Shown: piece by piece, positions 54,552 through 64,000 of the stretch
How the letters are laid out: each line of letters opens with the position of its first letter
Position numbering within the stretch: position 1 is the first letter of the stretch
The notes under the pieces: generated by a model
Seen by the model: the letters and a program-made list of their open reading frames with translations, nothing else
Database searches by the model: none
What the model was told of the DNA's origin: nothing
Assembly: GCA_012845835.1 (NCBI GenBank)
Contig: JABAKD010000002.1
Location: 682,001 to 746,000, forward strand
Reading direction: 5' to 3'
DNA from: Undaria pinnatifida
Taxonomy: Eukaryota > Sar > Phaeophyceae > Laminariales > Alariaceae
DNA: 64,000 nt
Program-made: the position numbers and the translations under genes

Positions 54552-55400
54552 TGTTTGGCGTACCTGTCAAGCTGGATCACCTCCGCACGATCGGAGCTAG
54601 GGCTTTTGTACACGTCGAAACACACACGTCGAAGCTCGAGGGCAAGGCCTGAGAAGGTAAACTTTGTGAGTACAGCATGAACAGCAAAGCGTACCGGATT
54701 TACAGCAACAAGACGGGACGCGTGACAGAGAGCCGCAATGTCATCTTCATCGAGACCCCAGCATCGACACTGGCTGACTCTACTGAGAGCAGCACCACCG
54801 GCGACGCAGTCAGTGCTCACGAAGACAACTCACCGGCAGAAACACGGACGACATATGTATCACCCACAGCGAAGAGATAGACCGCCTCCTGAAAAAACTG
54901 TCGAAGCTCACGAGTAGGAACATGGACCATGCAACACCAGCTGGCGCGGAGGAGCCGGCCGCTGAAGGAACCGACAGTGACCAGACACTCGAGACGACCC
55001 AGACAGGAGCATTGCCGACAGACAACGAACTCAGAGGCGCAAGACTTATGAGCGCACGCGCAAGTGGTGCCCTAACGCCGGTCTCACACGAAGGACTAAA
55101 CCCTCACCAGCAGCGAGAACTGCGTAACCTGGGATTGCTCACTAGCCCAATGACAAGTGACGCAGAGGTCGCGCACGAGAAAGAAAACATGGTGGAATAC
55201 GCGCTGGTAGCTGAAACCGAGCACAGGTCAGATGGAGTACGAGAACACGGGATGGAAGTATACATTGACTACGCCGTAGCAACTGGAAACCCCTCTCTGA
55301 GCACAGTTCGGATGGGGAGGTCATTACCATCCCGAACACATTCAAGGAGGCGACGGAATCGCCACAAGCGACCAAGTGGAAAGAAGCCACGAACAAGGAG
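54552..55400 (+). pseudogene. Copia linker between integrase and RT
   Basis: Includes KLDHLRTIGARAFVHVETHT (integrase end) and VTESRNVIFIE at 54720-54750. An acidic, Ser/Thr-rich linker follows (54922-55300). The RT N-terminus (KEATESPQATKWKEA, about 55345-55390) appears after a frame change. At least two shifts are needed to connect these parts. Confidence 0.6.
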
Positions 55401-56480
55401 ATGGGCAGCCTCGAGAAACACGCAGTCTTCAACCTGGTATCTGCAGACTTAGTACCACGGGAGCACAAGGTGATCGGGACCGAGTGGGTCTTTAAGGTCA
55501 AAACCGATCACACGCTGAAAGGTAGAGCTGTGGTTCAGGGCTGGGGACACGTACCGGGAATCGACTGTGGCTGCACATATGCACCAGTATGCCGTGTCCA
55601 GAGCATCCGCATGGCACTCGCCATAGCTGCGAGCGAAGACTGGGAAATATTTCAGCGTGATGTACAGACGGCGCTTCTAAACGCCGAGGTACAGGAGGAG
55701 GTGTATGTGAAGACTTCTCCAGGCTACGAATCGCTTGACGCTAGAACTGGACGTCCCACGTGATGAAACTCAAAAAGAGTCTCTACGGACTTCGTCAAAG
55801 CCCTCGCAACTGGTTCAACATCATCAACGATTCATTGAGAGACATGGGGTTCACAGCGACTGCGTCTGATCCATGTGTCTACATCTTCGGCTCAGACGAC
55901 AACCTCAGCATTCTGACCATGTACGTAGACGACCCCCTTCTTCTTGGAGGAGACACGCCGCTACTGAAGGACCTTAAATCCAGCTGATGGACCGATTTGC
56001 CATGACCGACATGGGAGACGTCTCGATGGTGCTAAGCATGCAAACCACCAGAGACAGGGACGCTAAGACTCTGACCGTTATCCAAGAGCATTACGCCAAG
56101 TCACTCCTGGCGCGATTTGGCATTGTAGAATGCAACCCAGTGCGCACGACGGGAACAGGAGCGAAGTTGCCCCTCAAGCAACCGGACACGATGCTGCTAG
56201 ACTCTACGGGCATCCAACTTTACCAGGCCCTCACGGGGTCTCTGATGTTCCTGAGCCAATGCACGCGCTACGATATCATCCACGCCGTCAACCAACTGGC
56301 CCGAGCCATGAGCAAACCATCCAAACTGCACATGACAGCAGCAACGCATCTTCTCCGCTACCTAAAGGGAGATATGGGCCTGGCAATCACGTACAAGACA
56401 GGGTGTTTCAAAATGACGGGGTATTGCGATGCGAGCTGGGAAACAACCCTGACAACGGCAAGTCAACCTCCGGCTACTTG
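55401..56480 (+). pseudogene. Copia reverse transcriptase in three frames
   Basis: Frame 1 (55401-55763): IGTEWVFKVK, AVVQGWGHVPGIDC, APVCRVQSIRMALAIAA, and FQRDVQTALLNAEV (catalytic Asp). Frame 2 (55760-55987): MKLKKSLYGLRQSPRNWF and LTMYVDDPLLLGG (YVDD box). Frame 3 (55987 onward): MTDMGDVSMVLSM, ALTGSLMFLSQCTRYDI, LLRYLKGD, then GYCDASW of RNase H. Single-base shifts near 55755 and 55980 separate them. All catalytic residues survive even though the frame does not. Confidence 0.88.
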
Positions 56481-56894
56481 TTCATGCTGGCTGAAGGACC
56501 ATTGAAATTCAAGGCTGCGCTCCAGAACGTGACGGCGCAGTCGACTCTGGAGGCGGAACTCAACTCAATGGCACACGCAAGCAAGAAGGCGGTGCATCTA
56601 TCCAATTTGATGGCCGAGCTGAGATGTGGAAATCTGTTTGAAAGTGTATCGCTCTTTGGCGACAACACCGGAGCCCTACTCATAGCAGGAAGCAGCACCT
56701 ACAGCTCTCGCACGAAACACATCGCTATGCGCTTCTTTTACTTGAAGGAGCTGGTCAAGGACGGCAAAATCACCATCCACCACGTGGCAACACAGAAACA
56801 ACTGGCAGACGTAAGGACTAAGTTCCTCACGAAGAACACGCATCGGCACCTACTGAAACTTATCGAGGGATACACCACAAGAAATGAGATATAA
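56130..56894 (+). pseudogene. Copia RNase H, C-terminal part
   Basis: From about residue 110 it reads GKSTSGYLFMLAEGPLKFKA, AQSTLEAELNSMAHASKKAV, LFGDNTGALLIAG, and SSRTKHIAMRFFYLKELV then QLADVRTKFL. These are the second to last RNase H motifs of Copia. The preceding GYCDASW is in the other frame. It ends TRNEI*, the normal end of Pol. Confidence 0.85.
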
Positions 56895-58083
56895 GGAGGA
56901 CACGAGCCACCCAAGATCGACCCGAAGGAAGAGATTCCACAATGACCACGACAAAGAGAACACGTCAAGAAACGACAAAGAGAAAGGAATTAATCCAAGA
57001 TCGACCTGAACGGACCCCAAGTTTTGACGACAACATGCGTATCTTTTACAAATATAGGAATTCGACAGCAAGATGGATCGAGATCAGGAAGAGCCATTCG
57101 GACGAAGCCACACGTCATCACACATTATTATACCAACATGTACACCATGTCCGACAACCAGGAACGCGAGGAGGCTCACACCGTGAATATTTCCGACGAC
57201 GGTATAGCTACGGGACAAGAACGGTGAACACGCCTGAACGACAGGTTCCCTTTCTTGGAAGAAAACTTCAGAGAAGAGGCAGCGGTGCAGATTGCCAACT
57301 GGACGATCAAGCAAGGCGTCGAAGACTACTCCGATAGGTCATTTATAACGTTTGTGTGGAATGTAATAGAAGGAGGGGAATATGAGGACTTGATGGAAGC
57401 CCAGCGCTTCTTTGAGTTTCTCACCAGCGCATGGACTAAAGCTGCAACCCCAAGTTTAGATTAGATGGTCTCAGCTCAAAACCTTCTCGATAGCAACGTG
57501 CTGGCCAAGTGGGGTTGACCGCGAACGGAGGGCGTGGAAGAAGTATTACCCAGAAAATCCCAAGGAGCAGGAAGAAGAATGCGAGCGCAGCCTTGGTCGT
57601 ACGAAGGCTAGACTCGAAAGAGAGAACGAAGCATGTCCAGTGGAACTTACACACAAACAGTCAGCAGTAATGGATGATGTTAGAGAAGAAACAAGGCAGA
57701 CCTCGTCGGAAGCAACGGAGGCGATCGCCCATCTAGCCGAAGACACCATTGGCACTATAACGTCCACCATGACGTGTAATGTAAGAGCTGAGTTGCACAA
57801 CATCGTTAGAGAGAACCTACCGGCCAACGGGGGGGGGCGGTAAAATGATCTTCGGAAGATCTAAAACATAGCATACGCAGGCTGAGCAAAAATGGGAGAA
57901 TACACTTTGACACGATCTTGTTTCTGCAATAACGCCTTGGACAAGGAAAGTAGAGTAAAGCTGAGCAGAGAAAGATGACATCCTCTGACACGGTATTTTT
58001 TGCAAACTGCGGTTCAAACCAGCATATTATAAAGGTGATTATGGCCTAACATATTTGGCATGGAAATTGCATCCAAGAAGGAG
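56895..58083 (+). other. 1.2-kb region between RNase H and 3' LTR
   Basis: Copia elements usually have little between Pol and the LTR. Here there is 1.19 kb with several short frames, for example 57255-57464 (WTIKQGVEDYSDRSFITFVW) and 57640-57843 (acidic, possible helix). They have no match I recognise and may be the remains of one extra ORF broken by shifts. A purine tract lies at the end (58075-58083). Confidence 0.55.
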
Positions 58084-58621
58084 TGTTGAATAGTAGGATT
58101 CACAAGGAATCCATCGGCTAAAAGTAGATGTTCATTACATAGTCAAATGAGTGTATGCAGAGTACTGGGTAAGCTGTCGAACCATGTGATAGATATTGTT
58201 TTCTGTAGTATGGAAGAAGGCACATATGGTACTGCGCTCCACCAAGTAATAACGCGTTGACGGGTCACGTGCGTAAGATCAAAGCGTTGACTAGGTCATG
58301 TGCGTAAGATCGAGGTGTTTACTATGTCACGTGCGTAAGATTGACCTGGGTGCCGTATGTAGTGGATACTACCATACGAGATAATTTGTTACAGTAAAAA
58401 GGAACAGACACGAGTGCTTGCACATCGAGTTCAATCTTCACATCTGCATCTGAACTTGGACAGTTCACAGTGACACAAGTTTTTGTTGGCCCAACGAGAG
58501 CCCATTTAAAGTGACCCACCATCGTCTAATCCATCATCAGTCAGGCTCGAGCTCGTCTCGCCACGACTCTGGGTTAGCCTCTGAAGACCGTCATCGGTCA
58601 GGCACCACCACATTTCGAACA
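58084..58621 (+). repeat. 3' LTR of the Copia element (538 bp)
   Basis: TGTTGAATAG...TTCGAACA, aligned end to end with 51191-51732. It is flanked downstream by the resumed non-LTR RT sequence. Confidence 0.9.
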
Positions 58622-59167
58622 TCATTCACAATCAATGCAGCCGGTCAGGTATACAAATAAATAATCGAGTTTGTGTACTTGGGCGGGGCTATCACCGCAG
58701 ACAAAGACCTTAGCATTGGAATAACGTGGCGTCTTCAGAGGGCCTGGGCGTACTTCCAGCGGCACAAGATGGAAATCTATTATCGCCCGGGTGTGCGTTT
58801 GCGGTTAAAGGTGCGGTTGCTGAAAGCTGAGGTGGTCGAGACACTGCTCCACCGTTGCATGACGTGGAGCCCGAACAAGCCTGAATATGACAGGCTACGA
58901 CGGGTTCATCACTCCATGCTCCTCCGATGCCTCGGATGGCGGAAACGGAAGATCGACGACCACACCCTATCGTACGCCGACGCGCTTGCCAAGACAGCTT
59001 CCGAGAACATAGATGCGATAGTGCGCAAACGGAGGATACTGTTTGCGGGATCCGTAGAACGTATGGGAGAGGAGCGTCTGCCACAGAGGGTGATGTTTGG
59101 GGAGCTTGTTGGGGGTAGGGGCTACTCAGGGGGGCAAGAGAAGGACTGGATGACTCATCTAAAATAG
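58622..59167 (+). pseudogene. C-terminal RT part of copy C, downstream of the Copia element
   Basis: Resumes with TINAAGQVY, then (58673 on) [70 protein letters not shown] and RRILFAGSVERM. The Trp at 58867-58869 is intact, where copy B has a stop. The frame is broken just after the LTR (a TAA at about 58660) and at 59165. Confidence 0.85.
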
Positions 59168-59356
59168 GATATGTCTGACTTTGGAATAAAATTCAAAGGG
59201 TGGCGAAAGGCTGCTTAGAAGGCCGGCAGATAGGTCGACGAGTGGAGGGGGGAGCCGAGTTCTTCATGCGGAATAGGCATGAAACTGAGAGAAACAAAGC
59301 TGCAGAGCGACGCGCAAAGGCTGCGGCAGCGCCATCCACCGTCGGCATCTCTACGC

Positions 59357-59514
59357 GAACGGGGGGGGGGGGGGGGGGGGGGAGGGGGCACGGGGGGAGG
59401 GGGCACGGGGGGAGGGGGCACGGGGGGAGGGGGGGGGGGAGGGGGGGGGGGAGGGGGGGGGGGAGGGGGCACGGGGGGGGGGGGAGGGGGAGGGGGCACC
59501 GGGGGGGGGGGGGG
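59357..59514 (+). repeat. Long G-rich tract with GGGGGCAC spacers
   Basis: About 158 bp of almost pure G broken by single A and GCAC blocks. The same place in copies A (3878-3968) and B (47290-47400, complement) is also G-rich, so it is part of the element's 3' UTR, here expanded. It is a likely G-quadruplex former. Confidence 0.85.
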
Positions 59515-60251
59515 GCGTCATGCCCAAGAGACTGAAGTCTGGGTCTGGCCATCATCGTCTTGAAATTTGTGGGCCTTCCGATGGACGTCACAGCATAGTG
59601 TAAGACCGCCCTGACTTATTCGCCATGTTGCGTTCTCCACCCAGTGCCATTGATGGTGCACTTGATACCCTCTATGGGCCCAATGCCGGCTTTAGTCAGT
59701 TCCTAGGGTCTGCGAGTATGACATGTTTTTCTCTTTTCCTTTCCTTGCTTCCTCTTCTTGTCTTGTCTTTACTTGCTCTACTTGTCTTTTCTTTTCTTTC
59801 CTTTCCTTTTTCGTGTTTCGCTTTCCTGTATTTTCTATCCTTTCCTTTATCCATCTTATTTTCTGTTGTTTGTTTCTATTATCCAATTGACTTGCGTCTG
59901 TCGTGCGTATGCGTAGTGATAAGTACTACGTGCAATATGTACGTGGTAGTCTTCCTTGGGGTGGCAAGCGGTATAGTCGGTTTTTCCAGGCGCGAGTAGT
60001 GAGACGTAGGCGCGAGTAGTGAGACGTATGCACCAGCATAGACCTGGCACATCGTAGGTTGACTCCCGTTTTCACTTTTGTATGTTTCTGGTGGACGCAT
60101 GAATTGCGTCCGGTGTGATATATGCGTGTACCACCTTTGGTTTTTTTGTGTTTTTCCCTGGGGTATTCCTCAGCTCCAGAGTGACTGGAGCCTGTCCTGT
60201 GACCACGGACTTGATTATGCGAGTTAATGTGAGAACAACAACAACAACAAC

Positions 60252-60759
60252 ATCCGACCCTAATAAAGAACTATGCTATGTTATTATATATATGTATCAT
60301 ATATGCCTTGAAAACGAAAAATCGACTTGAACTCTTCAGGAACTAACGACACTACTGAGCTGTACGTACCACATGATACATACACAAAACAACAACACAT
60401 CAATCAACTCTAGGGAGAAATATGGAACAACACAAGGATCAAGCGAAACGAGTACGCGCCTTTTGCGAGGCTGCGAGCCGAGGCTTGTGCTGGCGCGGAA
60501 GGGGCGGTTCCTTCCTCCCTTGCGTTGTCCTGCTCGCTTCCTCCCCTGACCTTCCCCAAACCCACTGCTGTGCACATGCATGCTGCTGCTTCACGCTCAT
60601 TCCCATTAGCTTCGCTGGCTGTCCTTCCACTGCCATGCCCCCTTTCCCAATCATCGTCGCGCAGAATTGCTCGTAACTGAAGCTCAAAAATCAGCCCCAA
60701 AATCGCTCGCTCAATGCAAGCACGTACAAGGAGGTCTGGCTAGCAGGTGAAGGACCGTG
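60252..60759. other. Unassigned gap
   Basis: Overlapping frames at 60410-60700 on both strands show no domain. 'taccacatgatac' recurs here (60368) and after the copy-D tail (about 2573); significance unclear. Confidence 0.3.
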
Positions 60760-60985
60760 CCTCTTCTGGCTCATGCTGTCCATCCCTAACTGCTCCGACT
60801 CTTCTTATATCTGGTTGTCTTAGGCTGCGTCTCGATGGTCCTGCTCTCTGTTGCTGCTAGTGTAGGTGCAGGTTCCGTCACTGTCGTGTAGGGTGGAGGT
60901 CGATGACGAAGAGAATCGCTTCTGAAGCATCCCGGGAAAAAAGTGTCTTGAGTCAGCCCCGGCCCAGCGCGTTCACCTCCCCGAG
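60760..60985 (+). repeat. Block A of the DIRS-like 3' region
   Basis: Aligns with 11580-11795: 'atctggttgtcttag/atctggctgccatag', 'tcgatggtcctgctctctgttgctgct', 'gttccgtcactg', 'cccggcccagcgc', 'cctccccgagcacggt'. Block B does not follow. A TATA-like 'ctataagggcggg' lies downstream at about 61056. Confidence 0.7.
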
Positions 60986-61262
60986 CACGGTCTCAATACA
61001 ATGGCCATCGTGAGAGCCGGTTGGTTTCTATCGGTAAGCGCAGTCAAGGCCAGCCTATAAGGGCGGGAAAGAGCCATGCCAGGTCCGGGGGACTCTGGCA
61101 TTAGTGTAGATTATTTAAGAGAGGACATAAAGGTGCTCACGATCCAGATAACGTTGCAGAAGAGCGAAAGAAACGTCGGACTCGCATAGGCAGCTCTGCG
61201 AGCGTCATGTGCTGAAGAGGTGTATGGCCTGACTACGTTTTGGTGCTGGTGGGTGTTGGTGA

Positions 61263-61941
61263 TGCATGACGCACTACGACTTCTCCGCGAGGAGCCCGAG
61301 CTTCAAGCTGATGTGATGCGGAAAATGGACGAAAGAGTGGTTTTGTTCGAGACTGAGAGAGAGTCTGCATGGCGCTGGTGGCAACGGCGCTGGAGAGAAG
61401 CAGTTGTGGCAGAGGCAGCAGCTGCCCCAGTCGCCCCATCTGTAGGAAGAGCAGTGGTCAGAGGATTGTTACGCCTGCAACCGAAAACGAATTGCCGCCG
61501 AAACAGCCGTCATCACCGCCACCGCCACCGCCGCCGCCACCCCCGCCGCCTCTATTGTCGTCATCACAGCTGCCGTCAAGGTCACCGCCGCTGTCATCGC
61601 CACCGTCGCCGCCGCTGCCGTCGCCGCTGCCATCGCCGCCGCTGGTACCGCTGCTACCACTGTGTCTGCAAGCCCGCAGTACAGCCAGGCCTGTGCCTGA
61701 ATCTGTGGCTACTTTAGTTCGTACTACAAGAGAAGAGGAAATGAGAGATGGGATTACTTAGGCGGCAAGTGCCGGGAGAGAGGTTGAGGAGATTGCAAGC
61801 GCGATGGAACACGCACATGAATACTTAAACAACGTTGAGAGAGCGGTGGTGGGCACTGGTGGAAGGGTCTGCACCATCGATTGGGGGTCGGAGTGGAGCA
61901 TGGACCAAAAAGGAGGAGATGCCCAAAGCGAGCGCGAGTGA
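61263..61941 (+). pseudogene. Gag-like or unknown coding stretch with Pro-rich tract
   Basis: Starts MHDALRLLREEPELQADVMRKM with a charged helix (ERESAWRWWQRRWREA), then a frame change near 61400 into a Pro/Ser low-complexity segment from (CCG)n (61515-61650). It continues RSTARPVPESVATLVRTTREEEMRDGIT, an in-frame TAG (61759-61761), then AASAGREVEEIASAMEHAHE to a stop at 61941. The sense of the text through the TAG suggests a decayed frame. Position just after block A of the DIRS-like repeat hints at a retroelement ORF1, but no finger or catalytic motif is seen. Confidence 0.45.
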
Positions 61942-64000
61942 AGGAGAAAGGAACAACGGGCCATCAGCGAGGGCTTTAGGCCCGCACCAGGAACGCGTTG
62001 ATTTTGCTTGCTGCTGATGTTTTGCGTTTTGGCTTGTTTCATGTTGATTTTGAGAATCACGCACCACCCCCCACGATTGAGATTGATTGAGAGTGAAGGA
62101 TGACTGAAGCGATCTGTAGTAGACTTACTGAAGGACTAACATGTCTGATTCCGTGTTGTGGCTGCCTGGCGGAGCGCCCGGGCAGGGCACAATAAGTCGG
62201 AGTTGACTTTTATACGTGAAAGTGAAATGCTGAAAGAATGCGCACTCAGCAGTACATGTTGTATCATACTTCGTAGCATATAATCGATACAGCAGAGTAC
62301 AGCAGTACAAGAATTACGTGAATCAATTACTTGCAAAAATCAGGGTAGGGTTGAGGTACCGTCTCGCGTGTGTGCCGAGCAATGCTAAAAATACAAGCAC
62401 GCCCCTTGAAGACTATGCATGATGAGCAGTACAGGAGTGATCAACCTGTTTTGCTAGTAGTGCCCCTTGAGCTGGGACTTTGCTTGGTTTATGGTGCTGC
62501 TGCCTCACTGCTGAACATGGTGCTGCATGATGTGCCCACTGGCAAATGGCAGGTTGTCGGTATATTGAACCGTCGTCGAAATGCCGACAATTAATTGTGT
62601 ACGTTGTTTGCTGTATTATTTTGCATATTTGACTATATTTGCATGCAAAGCATTTTTGTACCTGCATCGGGCATCGGCATTCTAAGAGTAGTTTTGTCCC
62701 ATCAAGGTATTTTTGAACTACAGTAATGGGTGTATAAGTCCTTGACAGCTGTCCGTCAGGGGGCAAGAGTGCCGTCAACTGATGCACCCGGCATGTCTTT
62801 GACGTGTGAAGTTCCCCATATGTAGCGTAGAAACAGCATGCAGTACTACAGTACATGCCGTGCTGTCCGCACGTCTGTTGGCAATTATCGATACAAGAGG
62901 ATACGAGTACGAATGATATAGCAGCGCGATCGATTGTACGTTGACTTGTCTGCCAGTATAAAGATACGCCCAGATACTGTCTGCGTTGCGGATCATTGCA
63001 CAGCAGTGGAGTACCCCCTAGTGTAGCTGTGCGATACTACTGCTGCTTCTGTTGCTGAAGCTATTCATGGAGGTATAACGGGTATGAGTATAGTCTAGAG
63101 GGCTCTTGGTGAGCGATCTGAAAACAGGGCAACTGAGCATGTGCGAGGGATTCTTGATTAGACTAAATGAGCTGTTGTTGCATATGGTATCATGTAGCAC
63201 GTTGCTTGTCCTATTATAAACAGTAATGGCACTTGGTGACTTGAAATACTAGTGGTAAATGCTTCACGAGCTGACAATGAATGCATGAAAAGAGTAGTTC
63301 AACCTATCTATGCCGACCTAATCGCTCGATTGCACGTTCCATCAGCTCCTTGTGTGGAGTCAATATTGCGCCAGGAACGGCTGGCTGCTTCATTCAGGAG
63401 GATAGGCTGGAGTGCCCGAGCTGCGGCGATGCCATGAGACCAGAAGGAGGCTGCCGCAGCGGAGGGACTACCAGCAGTAGTGTTTGGGGCATTGGGGTTG
63501 AAAATGAATAGATATGATGCTGGGTGAATGTGATTTTGTTGTTTGAACTTTAATTGTGCGCCCGCTTGAGATTGACTTGATTGCTTTTCTTGTTTTCGTC
63601 ACAGAATGAGGCTTGCTTATTGTTGGTATGACAACTCTCCACCAATGACAAAGCGCTCGAGATTGAACAGACCACGAGCTGCGCAAAGGCGCGTTCGTTC
63701 TAGTTCGAGTATTCGTGACTTGGGTATTGTCCCGCTGACGTTGACGCGTTGGTTACGCGTTGTCTGATCGCGGACTTACCCCATGCTTACCTGAAGTATG
63801 TATAGCACCCATGTTACGCGTGCTCGTCAAGAATAATGAGGAATGATACAATATTACTACCAGACTATATTGATATATTTGATTTTGCGAGTTGATTGTC
63901 ATGTCTGTTTGAGTCGGTCCCGCCGTATTGGACAATGTGGATTTTATTATCCCGGGGTTTGGTACGACGTACAGTGCGGTTTTCGATGATAACGAGGGGG
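61942..64000. other. Unassigned terminal stretch
   Basis: A pyrimidine-rich TCGTCACAG acceptor-like site at about 63604 precedes an open 53-codon basic frame (63607-63765, MRLAYCWYDN...), which might be an exon. A small frame at 63281-63511 contains ECPSCGDAM. Neither is assigned. No repeats shared with the rest of the window were noticed. Confidence 0.35.

Larger units (their letters stand above)
51191..58621 (+). mobile_element. Copia-type LTR retrotransposon, 7.4 kb, nested in copy C
   Basis: Order: LTR, gag, zinc knuckle, protease, integrase, RT, RNase H, LTR. Integrase before RT defines Copia. The flanks CTGTT (51186-51190) and TCATT (58622-58626) would be a 5-bp target duplication with three transitions; copy B supports TCATT as the original sequence. 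A purine tract AAGAAGGAG (58075-58083) precedes the 3' LTR. Several frameshifts and stops make it non-functional, although the LTRs are still similar. Confidence 0.9.
49690..60251 (+). mobile_element. Non-LTR retrotransposon (copy C) split by a Copia element
   Basis: 5' part 49690-51190 and 3' part 58622-60251 together give one 5'-truncated element of about 3.1 kb, interrupted by 51191-58621. The RT sequence stops at the Copia 5' LTR in SGGKV and resumes after the 3' LTR in TINAAGQVY, adjacent residues in copy B. It ends with the family's G-rich tract (59357-59514), polypyrimidine tract (59725-59880), 3' hairpin (about 60175-60192) and AAC tail. The 5' limit is approximate. Confidence 0.88.

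Overview
The window looks like eukaryotic, gene-poor, repeat-rich nuclear DNA. Coding evidence comes as many short, intron-separated or frameshifted pieces. There are no operons, Shine-Dalgarno sites or CRISPR arrays. Three things suggest a stramenopile, most likely a brown alga: single leucine-rich repeats (LRRs) on 72-nt exons with phase-2 introns, a DIRS/Ngaro-like reverse transcriptase (RT), and the style of the non-LTR RT. This taxon call is an inference from family resemblance, not from a marker gene.

Layout. 1-1480 holds G-rich, partly inverted copies of a dispersed repeat (called R1). 1480-3640 holds a non-LTR tail, an interstitial telomere-like run and a hairpin. 3637-6400 is an LRR-exon segment with a 5'-truncated non-LTR insertion. 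6447-11940 is a decayed DIRS/Ngaro-like retroelement whose 5' part forms a loop-less 1.7-kb palindrome. 11940-17720 is mostly unassigned, with one MITE. 17720-19664 is the inverted copy of the 3637-6400 LRR segment. From there to 29.8 kb the minus strand carries more one-LRR exons about 1 kb apart, some with perfect splice signals and some decayed, with a MITE, a tRNA-derived SINE and minisatellites in the introns.

30-32.3 kb holds a 270-bp duplication and the best-preserved MITE. 32803-37033 is a 4.2-kb foldback element with arms of about 1.7-2.0 kb. 37.0-38.8 and 45.8-46.35 kb carry R1 copies that contain a recurrent micro-ORF. 38.8-45.8 kb has no gene I can recognise. 46558-48804 is a non-LTR retrotransposon on the minus strand. 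49.7-60.25 kb is a second copy of that family on the plus strand, split inside its RT frame by a 7.4-kb Copia element with 540-bp LTRs. 60.25-64 kb has a fragment of the DIRS-like 3' region, a gag-like proline-rich frame and unassigned DNA.

The only likely host gene is the LRR exon array on the minus strand (29.8 to 18.3 kb), with its inverted partial copy. Symmetric phase-2 exons of one repeat each can be duplicated, lost or swapped without breaking frame. Two insertions can be dated relative to duplications because the sister copy keeps the empty site: the non-LTR insert at 3874-4698 and the SINE at about 24186-24315. No retroelement in the window appears intact.
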